64,000 bases of DNA from CAYVQU01 sp964453155 (GTDB lineage Bacteria; Chloroflexota; Anaerolineae; Anaerolineales; UBA11858), in assembly GCA_964453155.1 (NCBI GenBank), contig CAYVQU010000007.1:1-64000 (forward strand). The letters are read 5' to 3'. The notes beneath the pieces were generated by a model that was given only the letters and a program-made list of their open reading frames with translations, searched no databases and was not told where the DNA came from. Positions 56,597 to 64,000 of this stretch are shown here, one piece after another. Made by a program: the position numbers and the translations under genes. How positions within the stretch are numbered: the first letter of the stretch is position 1; every line of letters begins with the position of its first letter.

Positions 56597-58369
56597 CTAA
56601 TCTTTGTCAGGGAGAATGCCTTCATCAGATTGAACCGCTAACTGCGCGGTAACTTTTTGAGAAGCGCCCAATGCCAGGTATAGTTCATTAATTGCAGTTT
56701 GAACGATATCCTCAACACTGGTTGCCCGCCGCATTTTGTCCGTAATTTCACGCGCGAGTTGCTGGCGAGTTGCACTTTTTTGAGTGTCCTGATACAACTG
56801 CGCACTTTCCAGGGCCAAGCTCATTTGATCGGTGATCGTTTGCAACATGTTTATTTCATCGGGCGACCATTCGTCATCTGGGTTGGACTTGCGGACCTTG
56901 ATCGTTCCCAAAACCTGCCCACCACGCATCACCACTGGAAAATCTAAGGCGGGTAGATCATTTCTTTGGGCCGTTTCGGGAATGTTATCCAGGTCTGAAA
57001 CGCCACTTTCGTTGCAATAATAGCCCAGTGTTAGTTGTCCACGAAGAAGCTCACTCCAAGATTCGCGACTGAGTTCACCATAAGCCCGGTTGAGAATATT
57101 AAAGTTTTCTTGTGCTTGTTGGAAGAGGCTGGCATTACTGATGGCCATTGCAATTTGATCGGCCAGCGTTTGGAGCACACTGACATCTTCAGGACTGAAG
57201 GCATTAGTAGCCGTACTCATAACATCTAAAGCCCCAATAATTTCTCCGCGGGCAATCAATGGTAAAGACATTTTGGATTGGGCTTGGGTGTAGACTTCAT
57301 TACCGACATAAATTGGATCGGTGCTGATATCGTTGGCTACATATGCTTGCCCGGTGGCAGTCACATGCCCAATAATGCCCTGGACACCAACCTCGAGTTG
57401 GAATCCTTGTTCTAGTACGGTTTCCTGATCTTCTCCAATATCCGCGTGTAAAACTGCCCATTTACCGGTCCGGTCAAGTAGAAAAATACTCTGCCGGTAA
57501 AACCCAAAATGCTCATGGATCAAATTGACTGCTCGGTTAAGAAGTTCATCCTGTTCTAATACCGAAGTTGCCTCTCGAGCGATTGCAGCAGTAGCCTCCA
57601 GATAACGGGCTCGTTGTTCAACCTCATGAATTTGTTGCTCAAAATCAGTATAGAGTTGCTGCAAGTCTGTTTTCATTTGCCCCAATGCATGTCCGACCAC
57701 CGCGGTTTCTTCCAGACCCAATGAAGGAATTACAACCTCCAAATTTCCTTGTCCAATTTCATCAGCGGCATTAACCAAAGACCGTAATGATCTGGTTGCG
57801 TATCTGGAGAAAAGGACACTGCTAATGACGACGATTGAGATAATGACTATCCCGGTCAGAGTCATGTTGCGAGTAAGCGTGGTGATCGAGGTCTGCAAAG
57901 AAGATAAATCGAATACAATTTCTAACGAACCAATTACCTCCGATCCCGAGGCGATTGGACCGGCCATAATAACGGTGCTTTCGTGCTCTCGTTCTAAGAT
58001 GGTTTGTTGCGCAAAAGCCTGGCGAGCCAAATCCCTGTTCGTTTGCCCCTGAGGTAACCACCCTTCTATTCGGGCGTCAGCGATGGTTTGCCCGGTAGTG
58101 TCCCGAACGCCAGCATATAAGATTCTCGGGTCGCTGATGAAATCTTGCAACATGCGGTCTATCGTCCAGGCATCGAGTTCATAGAGGGGGTTAAACATCA
58201 GGTTTGCAGAAACCGATACCAGGGTTTGGTTGCTGGAAGTTACCAAATCTTGCGATATGCGATTCGCAGTTTGAACACTGGTAGCCACGAAAATAATCAG
58301 GGCCAAACCAATGACGATCCCGAAAAATGCTGGAACAAGGACTGTAACTCTTGGGCGTCTACTTTGCAT
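56597..58369 (-). CDS. Single-Cache-like HAMP-GAF sensor without output domain
   Basis: 590 residues. TM1 about 9-30, an extracytoplasmic domain 31-167 of single-Cache size (LYAGVRDTTGQTIADARIEGW), TM2 about 168-188, HAMP 189-240 (RSLVNAADEIGQGNLEVVIPSLGLEETAVVG), coiled coil, GAF about 265-420 (GFYRQSIFLLDRTGKW), Trp linker LSRESWSELLRGQLTLGYY, short GAF to about 535 and the stub RQQLAREITDKMRRATSVEDIV. The gene follows the decayed PhnD-like gene. It lacks any catalytic output domain, like its seven relatives in the operon. Confidence 0.84.
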   Translation of the reverse strand: MQSRRPRVTVLVPAFFGIVIGLALIIFVATSVQTANRISQDLVTSSNQTLVSVSANLMFNPLYELDAWTIDRMLQDFISDPRILYAGVRDTTGQTIADARIEGWLPQGQTNRDLARQAFAQQTILEREHESTVIMAGPIASGSEVIGSLEIVFDLSSLQTSITTLTRNMTLTGIVIISIVVISSVLFSRYATRSLRSLVNAADEIGQGNLEVVIPSLGLEETAVVGHALGQMKTDLQQLYTDFEQQIHEVEQRARYLEATAAIAREATSVLEQDELLNRAVNLIHEHFGFYRQSIFLLDRTGKWAVLHADIGEDQETVLEQGFQLEVGVQGIIGHVTATGQAYVANDISTDPIYVGNEVYTQAQSKMSLPLIARGEIIGALDVMSTATNAFSPEDVSVLQTLADQIAMAISNASLFQQAQENFNILNRAYGELSRESWSELLRGQLTLGYYCNESGVSDLDNIPETAQRNDLPALDFPVVMRGGQVLGTIKVRKSNPDDEWSPDEINMLQTITDQMSLALESAQLYQDTQKSATRQQLAREITDKMRRATSVEDIVQTAINELYLALGASQKVTAQLAVQSDEGILPDKD

Positions 58370-58396
58370 GAAAATCTCTCAAAAAAACCAAAAAAC

Positions 58397-58834
58397 TTAT
58401 TCTCTAACCGCGGCGAATAACTCTTGTAAATCTTCCATGGTTCCTACCGGGCCATGGGTAGGGCGTCGAATTGGGTTGTGCCCTCAAAAGCTTCGAATAC
58501 TGCCCGGCCTTCAGCACTGCGATGAAGGTTGAGCAATAGGTCGAAAATCTGTCGGGATAATTCATCATCCATGTCGGGGCGGGCCAAAACAATGTGGCGC
58601 GGTACCGCTGGCGTTTCGGCAATGATCCGCCAGGGGTTGAAAATGCTCTATGGACCAGGCGGGGTCTCCGGCCACATCTCCTAGTACTAAAACTTGGCTA
58701 GGCGTTAAATCCGTAGGGGCCTCAATTTCAGTCGAAGGCGGGGTTGCCCCGCGGTCCTGACAAGCTGCCAGGACCAAAATTAAGCCAATACTTAGGATAA
58801 AAACCAGGAAATGAACCCAAAATTTGTTGCTCAA
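58397..58834 (-). pseudogene. Decayed PhnD-type substrate-binding lipoprotein
   Basis: An N-terminal piece has a lipoprotein signal (FWVHFLVFILSIGLILVLAAC, lipobox Cys) and PSQVLVLGDVAGDPAWSIEHFQPLAD, the start of a phosphate/phosphonate-type (PhnD) binding protein. The frame then jumps directly into the family's C-terminus, read in another frame as WRIIAETPAVPRHIVLARPDMDDELS, continuing ...LLNLHRSAEGRAVFEAFEGTTQFDALP, and after a second frame change VGTMEDLQELFAAVRE-stop (58397-58399). The middle (roughly 150 residues expected) is missing. A TTG at 58834 is a possible start; the open frame reaches 58909 inside the gene upstream. Two breaks plus the deletion make it non-functional. Confidence 0.75.
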
Positions 58835-58868
58835 ATCAAAATCCAATAAAAAATTAAAGTTTATCTGT

Positions 58869-61628
58869 TCACTCGGTTTCAGTTGGGGCTTCCAACCGGA
58901 TGGTGACATCGTAAAGCCCTAATGCATCGCGCATTTCTTGAATGGTTGATCTCAGAACTGTATTGACATCCAGGGTCTCACGAACCTTCGATGTGATTTC
59001 GGCTGTTCGCTGTTCTTGGGCTGCCCGGAACTGGGTTACCTCTAACAGGCGAGCGTTATCTAACGCCAGGGCTAAACGCTCAGCAATATCATTGACTAGC
59101 TCCACCATTTCGGGGGTTATTTCTTCGTTATCTACAGATAGATCGATGCTACCCAGGACTGTGTCCCGTAAGATAATTGGGATATCAAGTCGATTTGAAC
59201 CATTTTCTTCTTGTGATGCGGTCTCAAATATGGGCTGAATTTGGGCCTCGTGATACCGATAACCACTGCTGGCCAGTGATCTTTGAGTCCATTCTTGCCA
59301 CGATCGCCGGGTATATTCACCGTAGGCACTCTGCAATTCTTCGACCGTAAATTGGAGCTCGGATAATAACTGGTTATTACGGATTGCGATGGCTAATTGA
59401 TCGGCCATAACTTGCAAAACAACGATATCCTCATCGTCGAACGCGCCTTGTTCCGTGCTTTGGACATCCAAAGCGCCAATAATGGTTTCACCGACTTTTA
59501 GCGGTAAGGCCATTTCTGATCGGGTTTCGGGGAGGAGCGGATGGGCAAAGTGAGTAACATCTAACCCCACATCCAGGGCAATATGAGGTCGCCCGGTGGC
59601 GGTGGTATCACCTACAATCCCAACTTCGCCTACCTTAAGTTTGTGGTTTTGGGCTAACATTTGCTGGCCGCCTTCACTGCTGGCCGCCTGAAGAACGGCA
59701 AACTCCCCCGGTGCATCCAGCAGGAATATCGCAGCATGGTAAAACCCAAATCGATCCTCAACCAAATCTACGGCGTTACTCAATAAGGTGTCCAAATCAG
59801 AGGCCGCGCTGGCATCGCGGGCAATTTCAGCCGCAGTTTGAAGTTGTAATGCCCGGCGTTCCAATTCAAGGGTACGATCCGTTACTTGCGATTCCAGCCC
59901 AGAGAGTAGATTACGCATCTGGGCCGTCATACTATTAAATGTTCCAGCCAGCCGGCCAATCTCATCTTCGGCCACGATGGGCACTTGAATTGTCAGGTCA
60001 CCAGCTGATATCCGTTCAACCAACTCAGTCAGATTACTGATCGGCGCACCAATTAAGCGCGCCGCCCAAATCGCGGCAATAGTCACAATCCCGGTAATCA
60101 CGATCCCCATCACCAAATTGAACCGGGTTTGGGTACCCGCGGCAACCAAAAAAGTTTCTTGGGGCTGGAAGAAGGCGACTTTCCAGGGGCGATTTTCAAG
60201 CCGATAAACGGCCACCTGGCTGGTTTCTGCTAACCAATCGTTGGCTTCTAGAGCAAAAACGGGCGTTGTCTTGGCGTTGTTTAGTCTGTCTTCAAGAGCT
60301 GGCTGGTTGATGGTTAGGTTATCGACTGTATCGTTGGGTAACCGCTGGGAGTCAACAAGATTTTCAAGTCTGGCTGAATTAAATGGAACAACCGATTTGA
60401 ATTGGTTCTCCGGGTTGCTACCATGGGCCAATTGAATATTCAAATCATCAAAAAGGACGCCAAACGAGTTTTCACCACCAGCTTCATTTCGTTCTGCAAT
60501 CAGGTCTTGTAGGATCGCGGCATCGTAACGCACAATCAATAAGCCCAAAGGTTTGTCGCCAATTGATTTAGTTCCTGCTGCGAAATATAAGCTGGAACTC
60601 TGTTCGCCTTCATCCAGCATAACCGGCGAGATGAAGGGGAGATCGGCCACCAAAGCAATTTGCAGGTTTTGTACTACGGTTGGGTTTAAACCCAAGTATT
60701 CGGGGATTTGAGTTGTTGACTGAGGGTAACTGGCGATCGTATTCCCATCGCGATCTAGTAAATGGTATGACTTGATATAGTCTGGATTCTTGCTGGTTAA
60801 AAGCTGCAAGGTATTGATGACCCCGCTCCTGAGAATATTGAGACCTTCGGGAGGCAGTTCAAGCGTGCTGCGGAAAATGTCGATTTGGGCGTCTGATTGA
60901 ATAATATCCAGGTTATCCTGAATGAATTGGTCAATTTCACCCCCGGTATGACTGGCAACCAGAGCCAGATTTTGGCTAGCAACATCGGTCAGTGCATTAC
61001 GGGAGGCAACATTATTGATATAGATCAGAAAACTGAGGGGAATAATTGCCACCCCAATAAACATAACCAATAATTTTGCCAGCATTGTGAAACTAGAAAA
61101 CCGTCGAATTAAGACCGTCGCCCCTAATGCCAAGATAGAAATAACTGCAATCGGAATAATTATCTCTGAGTTGGGCATCGCGGGGCGCCCAGTATTCCCG
61201 TACAAATCCAAAATGATCCCGGCAATCCCACCAACAGCGCCTAAGAATATAGCCCGGGGGAGGTTGTGCCGCGGTAGGGTAAACCCGCCAACTGCCCCAA
61301 CCACCAGGGGAATGCTGAACAGCATAATCCACCCATAACCAGCCACCAAAAAAGAAATTAATGGAATGAAAAGGCTGATACCAAATAGTAAAAACCATAT
61401 TCCTTGAATAGCTTTCCCTCGCCGGCATAGGATCGTTGCCCAAATACTAATAATCGCAACGCTCAGGGTAATGGCTGCGATCCCCTGCATGGGGATAATA
61501 CTCCGGTTGAACCCCACCGTAGCCAATGTGGCTGTAAAAATTACGTGCAAGCCAGCCAATAGTGCTGAAATACGCAGCGCTAGACGGGGGTTGGGCGATT
61601 GATTAGGGATGAGAGATTGTGTAGTCAT
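58869..61628 (-). CDS. Polytopic Cache-HAMP-GAF sensor without output domain
   Basis: 919 residues. About six to seven membrane helices lie in residues 20-205, followed by an extracytoplasmic region of about 210-500 of double-Cache size (GEIDQFIQDNLDIIQSDAQIDIF ... LGLLIVRYDAAILQDLI), a helix near 505-525, HAMP (LVERISAGDLTIQVPIVAEDEIG), coiled coil, GAF about 605-755 (FGFYHAAIFLLDAPGEF, LPETRSEMALPL), Trp linker YTRRSWQEWTQRSLASSGYRY, short GAF and the stub EQRTAEITSKVRETLDVNTVL. Input layout resembles the 956-residue sensor. It starts 10 nt after the preceding sensor gene. Confidence 0.85.
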   Translation of the reverse strand: MTTQSLIPNQSPNPRLALRISALLAGLHVIFTATLATVGFNRSIIPMQGIAAITLSVAIISIWATILCRRGKAIQGIWFLLFGISLFIPLISFLVAGYGWIMLFSIPLVVGAVGGFTLPRHNLPRAIFLGAVGGIAGIILDLYGNTGRPAMPNSEIIIPIAVISILALGATVLIRRFSSFTMLAKLLVMFIGVAIIPLSFLIYINNVASRNALTDVASQNLALVASHTGGEIDQFIQDNLDIIQSDAQIDIFRSTLELPPEGLNILRSGVINTLQLLTSKNPDYIKSYHLLDRDGNTIASYPQSTTQIPEYLGLNPTVVQNLQIALVADLPFISPVMLDEGEQSSSLYFAAGTKSIGDKPLGLLIVRYDAAILQDLIAERNEAGGENSFGVLFDDLNIQLAHGSNPENQFKSVVPFNSARLENLVDSQRLPNDTVDNLTINQPALEDRLNNAKTTPVFALEANDWLAETSQVAVYRLENRPWKVAFFQPQETFLVAAGTQTRFNLVMGIVITGIVTIAAIWAARLIGAPISNLTELVERISAGDLTIQVPIVAEDEIGRLAGTFNSMTAQMRNLLSGLESQVTDRTLELERRALQLQTAAEIARDASAASDLDTLLSNAVDLVEDRFGFYHAAIFLLDAPGEFAVLQAASSEGGQQMLAQNHKLKVGEVGIVGDTTATGRPHIALDVGLDVTHFAHPLLPETRSEMALPLKVGETIIGALDVQSTEQGAFDDEDIVVLQVMADQLAIAIRNNQLLSELQFTVEELQSAYGEYTRRSWQEWTQRSLASSGYRYHEAQIQPIFETASQEENGSNRLDIPIILRDTVLGSIDLSVDNEEITPEMVELVNDIAERLALALDNARLLEVTQFRAAQEQRTAEITSKVRETLDVNTVLRSTIQEMRDALGLYDVTIRLEAPTETE

Positions 61629-61638
61629 ACGGTTTTTA

Positions 61639-63891
61639 TTACTTGCGAGTCGGATCGATGACGATTGAGGCGTCGGCCACGTTGGGTAATTGGCCTAGTT
61701 CGCGCACTGCGGTGCGAATAATGCTGTCGATATCAATCGCCCGTGAAAGTCGATTTGAAATCTCACTAACGGTTTGTTCATGCTCGGCCCGTTTTTGGGT
61801 TTCATCGAGCAACCGGGCATTATCAAGGGCAATCGCTACTTGACTGATGGAATCTTGAACTAAATTTAAGTCTTCAGGTGCCCACGGGAGATCGGTTGCT
61901 TCTCGGCGAAGCATAATGGTGCCCAGATGTTGATCGCGCAGTGTAATCGGTACGGAGAGAATATGGCCATTTTCAGCGCTCAAGATTTGGGGTTGATGAC
62001 GGTTTTGGTGATCCAAGATGCTAATTTGCTCAGTGCTTGCTGGGGTAACTCGCACTCGATCAAAATAGTAAGCCCGAGGTTGCCCGGTTAATCGGCGGCT
62101 CCAGCCTAATCGCATTTCTCTCCCTTGGGTTTGGAGCAACTCGTCCACCGCACTCTGACTTTGTTCAAGCAATCGGGCATTCTCGATTGCCAAAGAAATT
62201 TGGTCGGCTAATACTTGCAATACTTCAACATCGGGACCAGAGAATGCCGCGGGTTCGGTAGACTGCACATCTAAAACGCCAATTACCCGTGACCGGATCT
62301 TGAGTGGCAAAGCCATCTCAGAACGAGTATTTGGCAAGTCGGGGTTATCAAAGAAATAGGCATCCGAACCAACATCCAGGGCAATCCTGGGTAATCCAGT
62401 TGAAGCTACATATCCCACAACCCCACTTTGCCCGACTTCAAGTTTGTGCCCTCGGGACAGCATTTTCTGCCCCCCAATACTGTTGGCCGCTTGTAATACA
62501 GCAAATTGGCGGACATTGTCGAGCAAAAAGATACCGGTATGATAAAAATCAAAGTGATCTGAAATCAGTTCGGCGGTGTATATCAACATTTCATCCAAGT
62601 TACGGATGGCGGCAGTTTCTCGGGCAACCAAGGCGGTGGCTTCCAATTGGCGGCTACGACGTTCAAGCGAACTAGTCCGATCCAAAACCTGGGTTTCTAG
62701 CGAGCGATAAAGTTGAGACAAATCATCCGCCATCTGGTTGAATGTAAAAGATAATTGTCCAATTTCGTCATTACGGTCAACTTGGGCGCGGTGGTCCCAT
62801 TTTCCTTGGGCAAACTGGGCGGTTATTTCGGTCAGGTTGATCAGGGGCTTAACCAATCGTTGGGTTCCGATTAGGGTTGCGATGATCACAAATAAACCCA
62901 AGGTTACTGCGATCCCTACGATAAAAACACCTAACGAATTTAAGCGCCCAAAAGCCACCGAAGTGGGTATTTCAATGACCAATCCAGCCCCTAATGATGG
63001 TAACCAGGTGTAATCAGTAATTACCGTTTCTCCAGAGAAGGATGATATGGTACTAATTTTGTGTTGACTACCTGGCGTTCGAAAAGTGTAAACATCTCGG
63101 AATGGCAGGAGGACTTCGGTTTGGCTGTTCGTCGGTTGCCGGACGGTTAAGGTTTCTTGGTAGGGGTCGATCCCAATAAATTCATTTTGAGCCGTAATAA
63201 TGTAACTGCTTGCTTGGGGATAATTTCGAGAAACCTCGTTTAAGAAATTTTGAATACTCAATGAACCAGAGTACCCAAATATTGTCGCAACCAACACATC
63301 ATCTTGATAAATAGGTACACTAGTGACAACGACCAGTTCATCTGATGTTAAAGGTCCAGGGCCAAATTCGGCGATCGAACCAGCTTTGGATGACAATGTC
63401 TCATAAAAATTGGTATTGGCAACAGACTGCTTGTGCCACTCTGGGCGGGTGGCAATAAAAATCTCTCCAGAGGGGATGGTGATGAAAAATTCATTGAAGA
63501 GTAGTTGGTCTCCAGATTTGGTGGTAGCCTGCAACTTTTCTAGAATTGCATCTTTTGCCGCAATGAACTCATAGTTTGATGCAATTCGAATACGGGTGGC
63601 TGTCATTAGCTCTTCCTGAAAATCTTCATTGCGGGCGGCGAGATCCAGGCGGATAATTTTGGTGGTCAACCAAGAATCGATGTCCAGGGCAAAGCGGTTC
63701 AAGTTAGTAAATAACTGCGTATTATTTTGATCCTGTAAAGCTGTTCGAGCAAGAACATAAGTAACGCCCCCCATAATCATCACGGCAATAAGCGTGATCG
63801 GCAGCACAATGAATAGAAATGTATTACGAGCTCGACCGCTAAATCGGGGAACCGGTTCTAGGGGAGAATTAAAGTTTGGAGTGGATGCCAT
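61639..63891 (-). CDS. dCache-like HAMP-GAF sensor without output domain, first gene of the array
   Basis: 750 residues. TM1 24-48, extracytoplasmic domain 49-316 (double-Cache size; NEFFITIPSGEIFIATRPEW, SSYIITAQNEFIGID), TM2 318-342, HAMP 343-395 (NLTEITAQFAQGKWDHRAQVDRNDEIGQL), coiled coil to 425, GAF 430-575 (DFYHTGIFLLDNVRQF, LPNTRSEMALPL), Trp597 linker, short GAF 640-695 and the stub 696-750 (HEQTVSEISNRLSRAIDIDSII). No output domain. A hairpin at 63944-63969 separates it from whatever lies upstream, so it is probably the first gene of the array operon. Confidence 0.87.
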   Translation of the reverse strand: MASTPNFNSPLEPVPRFSGRARNTFLFIVLPITLIAVMIMGGVTYVLARTALQDQNNTQLFTNLNRFALDIDSWLTTKIIRLDLAARNEDFQEELMTATRIRIASNYEFIAAKDAILEKLQATTKSGDQLLFNEFFITIPSGEIFIATRPEWHKQSVANTNFYETLSSKAGSIAEFGPGPLTSDELVVVTSVPIYQDDVLVATIFGYSGSLSIQNFLNEVSRNYPQASSYIITAQNEFIGIDPYQETLTVRQPTNSQTEVLLPFRDVYTFRTPGSQHKISTISSFSGETVITDYTWLPSLGAGLVIEIPTSVAFGRLNSLGVFIVGIAVTLGLFVIIATLIGTQRLVKPLINLTEITAQFAQGKWDHRAQVDRNDEIGQLSFTFNQMADDLSQLYRSLETQVLDRTSSLERRSRQLEATALVARETAAIRNLDEMLIYTAELISDHFDFYHTGIFLLDNVRQFAVLQAANSIGGQKMLSRGHKLEVGQSGVVGYVASTGLPRIALDVGSDAYFFDNPDLPNTRSEMALPLKIRSRVIGVLDVQSTEPAAFSGPDVEVLQVLADQISLAIENARLLEQSQSAVDELLQTQGREMRLGWSRRLTGQPRAYYFDRVRVTPASTEQISILDHQNRHQPQILSAENGHILSVPITLRDQHLGTIMLRREATDLPWAPEDLNLVQDSISQVAIALDNARLLDETQKRAEHEQTVSEISNRLSRAIDIDSIIRTAVRELGQLPNVADASIVIDPTRK

Positions 63892-63943
63892 AATTGCCTT
63901 CTGCGAGTTGGGAGGCTGGTATGTGATAATTCTTCGCTCAAAA

Positions 63944-63969
63944 TCGAGCAGGATGACAATCCTGCTCGA
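63944..63969 (-). terminator. Hairpin upstream of the sensor array operon
   Basis: TCGAGCAGGAT (63944-63954), loop GACA, ATCCTGCTCGA (63959-63969). On the minus strand it is followed by TTTTG, so it can end transcription entering from the right. No clear promoter was found in the 50 nt between it and the first sensor gene. Confidence 0.6.
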
Positions 63970-64000
63970 TCCATTACTTACTCTGGATCGGTAGTTTCGA

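Noticed and set aside
1..64000. CRISPR arrays, tRNA or rRNA genes
   Set aside because: No regularly spaced direct repeats or recognisable structural RNA sequence; every intergenic gap is under 300 nt.

Overview
The window looks like a bacterial chromosome segment from the Chloroflexota, most likely an Anaerolineae-type lineage. This is inferred from the style of the proteins: long multi-GAF sensors with the recurrent LPETRSEMALPL core, Cache-HAMP-GAF receptors, FIST proteins and a GAF-type histidine kinase operon. No rRNA, tRNA, CRISPR array or transposase gene was seen, so the taxonomic call is moderate only. Genes are packed tightly and no gene-free stretch exceeds 300 bases.

Region 1 (38-17839) is a surface polysaccharide locus. 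A polyprenyl-phosphate sugar-1-phosphate transferase and an O-antigen ligase/polymerase fused to TPR repeats run leftward. From a divergent start at about 4.4 kb a tight rightward operon encodes a Wzx-type flippase, four SAM-dependent methyltransferase-like proteins, six soluble glycosyltransferases, one membrane mannosyltransferase-like protein and an NAD-dependent sugar epimerase/dehydratase. The stretch from about 4.4 to 13.3 kb is visibly AT-richer than its surroundings, as is common for exchanged glycan loci.

Region 2 (17905-25525) holds housekeeping genes: a GbsR/MarR-type regulator with a palindromic operator over its own promoter and an NmrA-like protein it probably controls, an EamA exporter, an alanine dehydrogenase / CoA-transferase / pyruvate kinase operon, and ornithine carbamoyltransferase. 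The argF-ald gap contains two adjacent inverted-repeat elements.

Region 3 (25813-31270) is a three-gene signalling operon: GAF histidine kinase, receiver-GAF-histidine kinase, and an OmpR-type response regulator, closed by a strong terminator shared with a convergent EamA transporter.

Region 4 (32449-63891, leftward) is the remarkable part. Eight related sensor proteins carry different input ends (single Cache-like, 6-7 TM bundles, 7TM plus dCache, a LacI-like sugar-binding domain, or a soluble coiled coil) but share the same cytoplasmic half: a long GAF, a short GAF introduced by a conserved Trp, and a conserved C-terminal stub resembling the start of another GAF. None has a kinase or other output domain. 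The same strand and near-contiguous operon encodes a FIST protein, a SpoIIAA/STAS-like protein, a decayed PhnD-type binding lipoprotein, an orphan ParA-type ATPase and one giant 2872-residue PAS-GAF(about 14)-HisKA-HATPase-receiver kinase. The next gene downstream is a threonine synthase fused to a receiver domain. I propose, as inference, a many-receptors-to-one-kinase sensory array, possibly positioned by the ParA ATPase, with a receiver-bearing metabolic enzyme as one candidate output.
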